A stretch of 64,000 nt of DNA, taken from contig NZ_QAJN01000014.1 of assembly GCF_003852425.1 (NCBI RefSeq), positions 62,001 through 126,000 of the forward strand, written 5' to 3'. Below, piece after piece: positions 52,931 through 60,138 of this stretch. The translations under genes and the position numbers were made by a program. Position 1 is the stretch's first letter; the number at the start of each line of letters is the position of its first letter. The notes under the pieces are model-generated. The model was not told where the DNA came from, made no database searches, and saw nothing but the letters and a program-made list of their open reading frames with translations. This DNA is from Paucibacter sp. KBW04. GTDB lineage: Bacteria > Pseudomonadota > Gammaproteobacteria > Burkholderiales > Burkholderiaceae_C.

Positions 52931-53212
52931 GTGCACACCGTCCAGACCCCGCTTTGCGAACAAGAAGGCTTCCCGATCAAGGCGCTTTTTGACATCGGCG
53001 AGGAGCCCGGTTTTTTGGGCGAACGCTCACGCGAAATCGCCAGTTTTTGCCTCAGCGTCTGGCTGAAGTTGAGCGAGGACTCGGCGTGTGAATCAGGGCA
53101 AGACGAATACTTTGCCCGCATGCGCAAGCGCCGCCAGGCGCTTGCTCAGGAGTTGGCTCGTCTGCAGCAGGCGCTGGCTCGCAGTGGCACGCACCAGCAG
53201 GCCCAAGTTTGA
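52931..53212 (+). CDS. Small protein of unknown function
   Basis: 93 residues with a GTG start at 52931; GAGGAG lies ~12 nt upstream, rather far. Contains one Cys pair-like segment (PLCEQEG, SFCLSVWLKL) and a helical, basic C-terminal half (FARMRKRRQALAQELARLQQALARS) that may be a coiled coil. No family recognised. Divergent from the exported protein gene; the phased repeat array lies between them. Confidence 0.5.
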   Translation: MHTVQTPLCEQEGFPIKALFDIGEEPGFLGERSREIASFCLSVWLKLSEDSACESGQDEYFARMRKRRQALAQELARLQQALARSGTHQQAQV

Positions 53213-53240
53213 GCCGCTCAGCGATGCGCGCCTCGGGCGC

Positions 53241-53519
53241 TCACTGCACGCCCGGCTTGGGCGGGCCGAAGCGGCCGGCTAACAGATCGGCATAGGCGTT
53301 GAAGATCCAGGGGCTGCCCGGCGCCACCGAGTAGAGCTGCTTATGGCCCGTCGAGCGGCGGCTCACCCAGAACAGCGGGGCGGGCTTGTCAAAGCCCGGG
53401 CGTTTGATCTCGCTGTCTTGCTGAAGATTGAATTCCGCCGGGTTGAAGCCCGTCAGGCGCAAGGTGGACTGCAGGGACTGCCAGACTTCGTTTGGGGCAG
53501 GAACAAGACGTTTTTGCAC
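53241..53519 (-). CDS. Small protein of unknown function
   Basis: 92 residues with a GTG start at 53519 and no ribosome-binding site; the frame stays open up to a TGA near 53585 with no better start codon, so a longer product from a rare start cannot be excluded. The sequence has Trp/Pro-rich stretches (VWQSLQSTLRLTGF, APLFWVSRRSTGHKQLYSVAPGSPWIFNAYADL) that look coding. No family recognised. Lies between a divergent small gene and the chemotaxis receptor gene. Confidence 0.5.
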   Translation of the reverse strand: MQKRLVPAPNEVWQSLQSTLRLTGFNPAEFNLQQDSEIKRPGFDKPAPLFWVSRRSTGHKQLYSVAPGSPWIFNAYADLLAGRFGPPKPGVQ

Positions 53520-53639
53520 GGCGCTAGGAGGGTTGCCAATCAGCGAGGAAGGGTCTGCAAGAACCCGTCCTAACAGTATTCACCAGCGGCATGTCAGCCT
53601 GGTGACACGCCTGCCCACCCAATCCGGCCTGTTCGCGAG

Positions 53640-55670
53640 TCAGGCCGAAGCGGCCGGCAGCTTGAAGCGCGCCACGCCTTCCACCAAGGCGCCGGCCTGG
53701 GCCTGCAGGGCCTGGGTAGCCGCCACGCTTTGTTCCACCAGGCTGACGTTTTGCTGGGTTAAGCGGTCGAGCTGCTGGACCGAACGGTCCACCTGCAGCA
53801 CGCCATCGCGCTGCTGGCGCGCGCCTTGGGAGATTTCGGCCAGCAGCGTGTTCATGCTGCGAGCCTGGCGCTCCAGATCCTCCATGGTCGTGCCGGCCAC
53901 ATTCACGCCGCTGCTGCCCTCGCCCACCCGGGCCAGATTCAGTTGGATCAGGGCGCGGATCTCCTGCGCGGCCTCGGCCGAGCGCTGGGCCAGGGCCCGC
54001 ACCTCGCCCGCCACCACGGCAAAGCCACGCCCTTGCTCACCGGCTCTGGCCGCTTCCACCGCCGCGTTGAGGGCCAGGATATTGCTGCGAAAGGCCAGGC
54101 TGTCGATCAGATTGGTGGCTTCCTGCATACGGCCCGAGGCCTGGGAGATGCCGTCCATACTGCCCATCATGCCCTGCAACTGGGCGCTGCCGCGCTGGGC
54201 CACATCGGCGTTGGCACGCGCCATCTGGGCCGCCTCGACGGCATGGTCGGCCGTTTGTTTGACGGTGGCCGACATCTGCAACATGGTGGCCGCCTGCTCT
54301 TGCAAGCTGGCCGCGCTCTGCTCGGCCCGCGCCGATAACTCGGCCGCACCCTGGGCCATCTGATCGCTGGTGCTGAGAATGGTTTGCGAACCGTCGCGCA
54401 CACTGGCCACGATCTGGCACAGCGCCGTCTGCATCTCGCGCAGGGTCAGCATCAGGCGCGCCGCCTCGTCCCGGCCCCAGGGCTCGGGCCGGGTGGTCAG
54501 GTCGCCCGCGCTCATGGCCAGCAGATGACGCCGCACCTCTTTCAAGCCACCATCCATGACCAGAAAGAAGGAATGGAAGAGATAGACCGCCAGCAGCAAA
54601 AAGGCGACGCTGACGCCAGTCAGCCAAGCCCGCATGCGCAGCAGCTGGGATTCGCGCTGCTGCAATAGCCCATCCAAAGCCTCCAGGCCCACGCGGGAGA
54701 TGGACATGCAGTCGCGCAAAGCCTGTTGGCCCAGGGCGTAAACCTCGGCGCTGTCCATGGCCGCGGCGATCAGCTGCGAGGGGTCGGCCACCTTGGCCCG
54801 GTAGGCCTGCACGGCCTGCAACTGAGGCAGGGCCAGGCGTTCGGCCAGCTCGGGGCTCATCTTCACCGTGCGGCGGATATGCGCTTGCAACTCCTTCAGG
54901 CCATGGGAGACGCCGCTGTCCCAGACGGCGTAGCGGCGGAACTCCTCCAACGTCAAACCGCCCCTGCCCACGCCGTAGCTGGACCAGCCCCAGAGCTGGC
55001 CCAGGTCTTCCGCCGTTTTGGGCAGGGTCAGCACCACGGCGTTGACGAGGTAGAAGCTGTCCAGCTCGGGGTCCAGCACCAGGCGGGCGTTATCGCCCAC
55101 GCCTTGCAGCAGGTCGACCACGGCTTGCGAGACCGGGCCGAACACGGTGCGGCCCTGGCCATCGACCCCACGCGGCGCCAGGCTGGTGGCGGCCCAGGCT
55201 TTTTGCAGGCGCTCGATGGGCTCCAGCAAGTCCAGCTCACGGCCCTCGCCCGCGGCCAGGGCCTGCAGCTTGGGCAAGGCCTCATCCACCTGGGCCCGCG
55301 CGCGGCGCAGATCGGCCGCGGCGTCGTAATCAGCCAGCATGGCGCGGGTGGCATTGCGCGCCTCCAGCAGGCCGAGCAGCAGGGGCTGCATCTCAGCCAT
55401 CATGCGCACGCCCACCCGCTCTTTGCGCACCGCATCGAGCTGGGCTTGCTGGTTGTGCAGAAAGCTCAAGCTCAGGAGCAGGATGGGCACGCCAAAAGCC
55501 AGGCTGATGCAAACGGCCTTGGCCCGGAAACTCATATGCCGGAAGAGGCGCACGCCCACGGCCCACAGGCCGTGGTGACGGAAGAAGCCTCCGCCGCCGG
55601 AGCGAGCAATAGATACGGATGCGAACGCCGCTGCCGCCGCGGCGCGGCCCTGCTTGTTTGACTGTTCCAT
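53640..55670 (-). CDS. Methyl-accepting chemotaxis protein
   Basis: 676 residues from the ATG at 55670 with GAGGGAATC upstream. A cytoplasmic, Gly/Ala-rich leader (1-48) precedes the first membrane helix (~52-70), a periplasmic four-helix-type sensor (~75-380), a second helix (~387-407), HAMP, and the signalling domain with the hairpin tip [43 protein letters not shown]. The 48-residue leader is longer than usual. No CheR-binding pentapeptide at the C-terminus (ends KLPAASA). The ligand is unknown. Confidence 0.94.
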   Translation of the reverse strand: MEQSNKQGRAAAAAAFASVSIARSGGGGFFRHHGLWAVGVRLFRHMSFRAKAVCISLAFGVPILLLSLSFLHNQQAQLDAVRKERVGVRMMAEMQPLLLGLLEARNATRAMLADYDAAADLRRARAQVDEALPKLQALAAGEGRELDLLEPIERLQKAWAATSLAPRGVDGQGRTVFGPVSQAVVDLLQGVGDNARLVLDPELDSFYLVNAVVLTLPKTAEDLGQLWGWSSYGVGRGGLTLEEFRRYAVWDSGVSHGLKELQAHIRRTVKMSPELAERLALPQLQAVQAYRAKVADPSQLIAAAMDSAEVYALGQQALRDCMSISRVGLEALDGLLQQRESQLLRMRAWLTGVSVAFLLLAVYLFHSFFLVMDGGLKEVRRHLLAMSAGDLTTRPEPWGRDEAARLMLTLREMQTALCQIVASVRDGSQTILSTSDQMAQGAAELSARAEQSAASLQEQAATMLQMSATVKQTADHAVEAAQMARANADVAQRGSAQLQGMMGSMDGISQASGRMQEATNLIDSLAFRSNILALNAAVEAARAGEQGRGFAVVAGEVRALAQRSAEAAQEIRALIQLNLARVGEGSSGVNVAGTTMEDLERQARSMNTLLAEISQGARQQRDGVLQVDRSVQQLDRLTQQNVSLVEQSVAATQALQAQAGALVEGVARFKLPAASA

Positions 55671-55964
55671 GATTCCCTCGATCGATGCTGATGCGGTCGT
55701 GACTTGGACGGCTGCTGAGCTGGCAGGGCCGCGCTGCTGCGTCGGCGCCTTGCATTCCCCGAGCAGCATCTTGGGCGCGGCTCGCACAGCGCAAAAGCAA
55801 GAGAAGCCCAGCAGGCCACGGCCATCTTCACAAAACCGTCACAAAGCCAGGCCTGAGTCCCAGAGCCGTTTTGATCCAGCGCAAGTCAGGGCCAATGCGG
55901 GCTGAGGTCGGATCGGACTCGGGCGAAAATGCGGCCTGTTTCTAGCCTTCACCCCCTCACGCCC

Positions 55965-56447
55965 ATGTCAAGCCTTCCCTGGACCGAAGCCCTGGCCCTG
56001 CAGCACGCGCAGCTGGATCAGACCCATCAGGAGTTCGTCGCCCTGCTCAATACCTGGGGCGAGGCCCTGCTGGCGGGCAGCGACACGGTGATCCCGCTCT
56101 ACCTCGATCTGCTCGGCCACACCGAGGCGCATTTCGGCATGGAAGAAGGCTGGATGGCCGCCACCGGCTTTGCGCCCGAGAACTGCCATAGCAAGCAACA
56201 CGCCATGGTTTTGGACGTGATGCGCCAGGTGCTGGTGCATGCCCAGGCCCACCACGACCTGGAGCCCATGCGCAATCTGCTGCCCGAGCTGGTTAACTGG
56301 TTCCCGGCGCACGCCGAGATGATGGACGCGGCCCTGGTCTATCACATGGGCCAAGTCGGCTTTGACCCCGCCACCGGCCAATGCGCCCAGCCCCTGGCGA
56401 CCGAGACCAGTGGCATCAGCTCCTGCGGCAGCAATAGCTGCGGCTAA
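55965..56447 (+). CDS. Bacteriohemerythrin with C-terminal cysteine tail
   Basis: 160 residues from the ATG at 55965. Four-helix di-iron O2-binding protein. All seven iron ligands are in place: His21, His56, Glu60, His75, His79, His116 and Asp121. The last ~25 residues after the bundle end in SSCGSNSCG, a Cys-x4-Cys tail not part of the standard family. It is divergent from the chemotaxis receptor with a 294-nt shared upstream region, which suggests a joint link to oxygen-directed behaviour. Confidence 0.93.
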   Translation: MSSLPWTEALALQHAQLDQTHQEFVALLNTWGEALLAGSDTVIPLYLDLLGHTEAHFGMEEGWMAATGFAPENCHSKQHAMVLDVMRQVLVHAQAHHDLEPMRNLLPELVNWFPAHAEMMDAALVYHMGQVGFDPATGQCAQPLATETSGISSCGSNSCG

Positions 56448-56549
56448 GCCGCAAGACCTTGGGCAAGCGCTCGGCTTGCCTCGCCCCTCATCGCCCCAGC
56501 TGTCGATTCGTCGCGCAGCCCAGGCGAGCAAGCGGGCGTTTTTCTAAGC

Positions 56550-56588
56550 TGAGACCTCATCACCTGAACGCTGAGGAAAGAGGTCTCA
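56550..56588 (+). promoter_or_regulatory. Inverted repeat masking the ribosome-binding site of the BAAT-type hydrolase
   Basis: TGAGACCTC (56550-56558) and GAGGTCTCA (56580-56588) are perfect 9-bp complements with a 21-nt loop. The right arm contains GAGG, the only good ribosome-binding site of the ATG at 56591 (7 nt spacing). In the mRNA the stem would hide this site. A second hairpin, GGCAAGC-gctcg-GCTTGCC (56462-56480), lies just after the hemerythrin stop. Confidence 0.5.
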
Positions 56589-56590
56589 CC

Positions 56591-57982
56591 ATGCTGCTGC
56601 CCCGCCCACCCCTGCTCGCCCAAGCTTGCGCTCTTGCCTGCGCTCTGGCCTGGGCCAGCCTGCCCACCCAGGCACAAGAAATCCACATCAGCCCTGCCGC
56701 CGAGGTGCTGGAGGGCACGCCTTTGCAGCTGCGCCTGAGCGAGCTGCCCGCCAACAGCGCCATCCGCATCGTCAGCAGCCGCCTGGCGCGCGGCATGGCC
56801 GGCGGTGGACCGCAACAGGCCGAGGCGATTTTTCGCAGCGATGCGCAAGGCCGTGTTGATCTCGCCACCCAAGCCCCGGAATCCGGCAGCTATCAAGGTG
56901 CCGATGTGCGCGGCCTGTTCTGGTCCATGCAAAGCGTCAAAGCTTCGGCCGCCTTACCGCCGCTGGACCCCGAACAAGCGGGCGAGGTCTGGTTGCAAGC
57001 CTATGCCGGTGAGCAGCTGCTGACCGAGAAAAAGCTACGCCTGCGGCCGGTGGCGCCCGAGGTGCAGGTCCGGCTGGTGGAGGAATTCGCCGGTGCCCGC
57101 TATGCCGTGGGCCCAGGCACGCACAAGCGCGGCGCCATCATCGTGCTGGGCGGCTCGGAAGGCGGCTCCATCGCTGCACGCAGCAGCGCGCCTCTGCTGG
57201 CCTCGCAAGGCTATGCGGTGCTGGGTCTGCCCTATTACTCACCGCCCAGCTGGGGCCCCGAGGGCATGAAGCCGGGCGAGCTGCCCAGCCTGCCGCCGGC
57301 CTTCTCAAACATCGAGCTGAGCCGCTTGCAGCAAGCGCGCGATTGGCTGGCCAAACAGCCCGAGGTCGATGCCTCGCGCATCGCCGTCTACGGCGTCTCC
57401 AAGGGCGCCGAATTCGCCCTGGCCGCCGCCTCGCGCATGGACTGGATCAAGGCCCTTGTTGCCGTCGTGCCCAGCGATGTGATCTGGGAAGGCTGGGGCC
57501 TGGGCCAGACCGGACCGGACCAGTTCTCCTCCTTCGCCTGGGAGGGCAAGCCCCTGCCCTGGCAGCCCTACCAAGGCATGGCCGAAGAGTCGGCCGGCTT
57601 TGCCACCGGCAAGCCCGTGCATCTGCGCCGGCCCATGGCGCAAGGCCGCGCCGCTCACCCGGAGCGCCTGGCGGCGGCCCGCATTCCGGTCGAGAACTTC
57701 CGCGGTGCTTTGCTGATGGTGTCGGGCAGCGACGACCAGATGTGGGACTCGGCCGCCATGGCCCGCAATATCGAGGCCAGCCGCAAGGCCAAGGGCCTGA
57801 GCACCGTCAACCTGGTCTACGAAGGCGCGGGCCACGGCCTGTCGGGCCATGGCTGGTCGCCCACCACGGGCTATAACGCCGGGCCCATGAAGCTGGGCGG
57901 CAGCCCGGCCGTGGATGCCGCGGCCCAAGCCGATGCCTGGCCGCGCACCTTGCAGTTCTTGCAGCAGCAGATAGGCCGCTGA
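56591..57982 (+). CDS. Exported BAAT/acyl-CoA thioester hydrolase family protein
   Basis: 463 residues from the ATG at 56591. Signal peptide to ~residue 29 (TQA). An N-terminal beta-sandwich (Bile_Hydr_Trans, PF04775-like, ~35-150) is followed by an alpha/beta-hydrolase BAAT domain with nucleophile Ser in AVYGVSKGAEFAL, Asp in SGSDDQMWDS and His in GAGHGLSGHG. The Ser-type nucleophile points to thioester hydrolysis, as in acyl-CoA thioesterases, rather than amino-acid conjugation (Cys). An extracytoplasmic location is odd for a CoA-ester enzyme, so the true substrate may be another ester. Confidence 0.85.
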   Translation: MLLPRPPLLAQACALACALAWASLPTQAQEIHISPAAEVLEGTPLQLRLSELPANSAIRIVSSRLARGMAGGGPQQAEAIFRSDAQGRVDLATQAPESGSYQGADVRGLFWSMQSVKASAALPPLDPEQAGEVWLQAYAGEQLLTEKKLRLRPVAPEVQVRLVEEFAGARYAVGPGTHKRGAIIVLGGSEGGSIAARSSAPLLASQGYAVLGLPYYSPPSWGPEGMKPGELPSLPPAFSNIELSRLQQARDWLAKQPEVDASRIAVYGVSKGAEFALAAASRMDWIKALVAVVPSDVIWEGWGLGQTGPDQFSSFAWEGKPLPWQPYQGMAEESAGFATGKPVHLRRPMAQGRAAHPERLAAARIPVENFRGALLMVSGSDDQMWDSAAMARNIEASRKAKGLSTVNLVYEGAGHGLSGHGWSPTTGYNAGPMKLGGSPAVDAAAQADAWPRTLQFLQQQIGR

Positions 57983-58018
57983 TCTTGAGGCGAGGTCTGG
58001 GGTCAGGGCCGCTTCGCC

Positions 58019-58357
58019 TCAGGTCAGCTGAAAGGCCTGCAGATTGGCGGCCCGGTCCTCACGGCGCACCGGGAAGCGCTCCAGCGTCACCTTCAGGTCC
58101 TCTCGCAAGGACATCAGGTGGTAGAACATATGCTCCACAAATCGGGTGTCCAACTCGGCCACCAGCTGCTCCAGCTCGGCCGGGCTGAGCCGCCGGTTCT
58201 CATGCTGGGCCACGGTTTTGAGCAGCCAGGCACTGGCCGCCAGCACGTCTTGCAAATCGCCGGAAATCCGCCCAAAGCTGTCTTCATCGGCCACAAAAGG
58301 CCGCAGCTGTTCCACAAAACTCAGGCGAGGCGTGCGCACTTCTTGATCGCTAAGCAT
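58019..58357 (-). CDS. Small protein of unknown function
   Basis: 112 residues from the ATG at 58357 with GAGG 8 nt upstream. Mostly helical, with segments such as LSFVEQLRPFVADEDSFGRISGDLQDVLAASAWLLKTV and LEQLVAELDTRFVEHMFYHLMSLREDL. No family recognised. Convergent with the BAAT-type hydrolase gene, 36 nt between stops. Confidence 0.6.
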   Translation of the reverse strand: MLSDQEVRTPRLSFVEQLRPFVADEDSFGRISGDLQDVLAASAWLLKTVAQHENRRLSPAELEQLVAELDTRFVEHMFYHLMSLREDLKVTLERFPVRREDRAANLQAFQLT

Positions 58358-58625
58358 TTATAGGCCTCACTCTATCCACGGGTCACTCGGTTCAAAAACC
58401 AGACATCAGCTCCCCGAAGGCGCAACGCGACACGGCACGAAATTCCGGCCAGGCTCGCTGAGCCCGCCGAACTCCGTCTTCCCCACTCCTCACAATCCCG
58501 GCGCTCGCCGCAGGGAATCAAGTCCCCACGGTACGGCAGCCCCTCGAATGCGCATCGCATGGGTGCGTGGCGCACAGCCCTCGTTGGCTCAGCTCAGATT
58601 AACGAGAGCCCGACAGAGACGTCAC
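58358..58625. other. Intergenic region upstream of the dinB LexA box
   Basis: No gene supported. A leftward 67-codon frame (58372-58575) is Arg/Gly/Ser-rich and unlike a protein. CTCGTT/AACGAG (near 58582-58608) is a 6-bp inverted repeat with a 15-nt loop. Nothing else was recognised. Confidence 0.45.
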
Positions 58626-58641
58626 CTGTAAGGCCTGACAG
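58626..58641 (+). promoter_or_regulatory. LexA (SOS) box upstream of dinB
   Basis: CTGTAAGGCCTGACAG, an exact CTGT-N8-ACAG match to the proteobacterial LexA operator. It lies 121 nt before the dinB start and 268 nt from the leftward gene at 58357, with nothing else between, so dinB is the likely target. Confidence 0.8.
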
Positions 58642-58762
58642 TAGACGCCCCCAAGTAACTTGAAACTTGCGTAAACAGACCTCAACCGAGCATCAACCGG
58701 GCCCGCAGCCTGCTGACAAAACAGCGCCATCAAGCGCTTGCGCGCGGGCCACAATGTGGCGC

Positions 58763-60025
58763 ATGTCCACCGCCTCTCTTCCCTCTCAAAGCCGCCTGCC
58801 GGAGCGCCTGATCGCGCATCTGGACATGGATGCTTTTTATGCCTCGGTGGAGTTGCTGCGCTACCCCGAGCTGAAGGGCCAGGCGGTGGTGATCGGTGGG
58901 CGACGTGCGCACGCGCCGGTGGATTTACCCGACGGCAGTCGGCGCTACGCCCGCTTGCGCGACTACACCGGCCGTGGCGTGGTGACCACGTCAACCTATG
59001 CGGCACGCGATCTGGGCGTGTTTTCGGGCATGGGCTTGATGAAAGCGGCCTTGCGCGCGCCCGATGCCATCCTGCTGCCCACCGACTTTGACGCTTACCG
59101 CCACTACTCACGCCTGTTCAAGGCCGCCGTGGCCGAGGTGGCGCCGGTGATCGAGGACCGCGGCATCGACGAGATTTACATCGATCTGAGCGAGGTGGCC
59201 GGCATCCGCGAGGCGGTGGGCCACGACCCGCTGGGCGGCCTGCGCTCGGTGGCGCGCGAGATCAAGAACTCGGTGCTGCGAGCCACGGGCCTGACCTGCT
59301 CCATCGGCATCACGCCCAACAAGCTGCTGTCCAAGATCGCCTCCGAGATGGACAAGCCCGATGGCATCACCCTCTTGATGGCCGACGAGATCGAGGCCCG
59401 CATCTGGCCCCTGGGCGTGCGCAAGGTCAATGGCATCGGCCCCAAAGCCGGCGCCAAGCTGCAGGCCCTGGGCCTGGAGACGGTGGGCGATGTGGCGGCG
59501 GCCGAGCCGGGTTTTTTGATCCAGCATTTCGGCAAGAGCTTTGGCGCCTGGCTGCATGAGGCCTCGCATGGCCGCGACAACCGGCCGGTGCTCACGCATA
59601 GCGAGCCGGTCAGCATCAGCCGCGAAACCACCTTCGAGCGCGATCTGCATGCGGTGCATGACAAGGCGGCGCTGAGCGAGATCTTCACCCGCCTGTGTGT
59701 GCAGCTGGCCAGCGATCTGACGCGCAAGAATTACTGCGGCCGCACCATAGGCATCAAGCTGCGCTTTGAGGGCTTTCACACCGTCACCCGCGATCTCACC
59801 CTGGACCTGCCGACCCAGGACGCCCAGACCATACGCCGCGCCGCCGGCGCCTGCCTCAAGCGCGTGCCCCTGGACAAACGCATACGCCTGCTGGGCGTGC
59901 GGGTCGGCGGGCTGAGCCGGCCGGGCCAGCTCAGCGGGCCTAAGCCGGGCCGAAGCCGCAGCAAAGCCGGTGCCGACGGGGCAAACCCGGCGCTGGCCAT
60001 CGTGGAAAACCTGTCCCTGTTTTAA
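58763..60025 (+). CDS. dinB: DNA polymerase IV (Y-family translesion polymerase)
   Basis: 420 residues from the ATG at 58763; an in-frame ATG at 58754 would add three. Catalytic acidic residues Asp21 (DMDAF) and Asp136-Glu137 (GIDEIYIDL), steric-gate Tyr26, little finger at ~255-370. After GGRR (46-49) there is an insert of ~25 residues (AHAPVDLPDGSRRYARLRDYTGRG) compared with E. coli Pol IV, before VVTTSTYAARDLGV. The C-terminus does not show a clear beta-clamp box. A LexA box lies upstream. Confidence 0.94.
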   Translation: MSTASLPSQSRLPERLIAHLDMDAFYASVELLRYPELKGQAVVIGGRRAHAPVDLPDGSRRYARLRDYTGRGVVTTSTYAARDLGVFSGMGLMKAALRAPDAILLPTDFDAYRHYSRLFKAAVAEVAPVIEDRGIDEIYIDLSEVAGIREAVGHDPLGGLRSVAREIKNSVLRATGLTCSIGITPNKLLSKIASEMDKPDGITLLMADEIEARIWPLGVRKVNGIGPKAGAKLQALGLETVGDVAAAEPGFLIQHFGKSFGAWLHEASHGRDNRPVLTHSEPVSISRETTFERDLHAVHDKAALSEIFTRLCVQLASDLTRKNYCGRTIGIKLRFEGFHTVTRDLTLDLPTQDAQTIRRAAGACLKRVPLDKRIRLLGVRVGGLSRPGQLSGPKPGRSRSKAGADGANPALAIVENLSLF

Positions 60026-60138
60026 CTGACAAGCTCTCACCGGGTGCGGAGGTTTACGGGACAAGAATGTGAGCCAGACCGAGCAAGAGTTCGGGCCAGC
60101 CTTGCAGGCTTTGGTGACGATTGAAGGAGTCCAGGGAT

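Noticed and set aside
58372-58575. 67-codon leftward frame upstream of dinB
   Set aside because: Arg/Gly/Ser-rich with no motif or ribosome-binding site; the region is better explained as regulatory.
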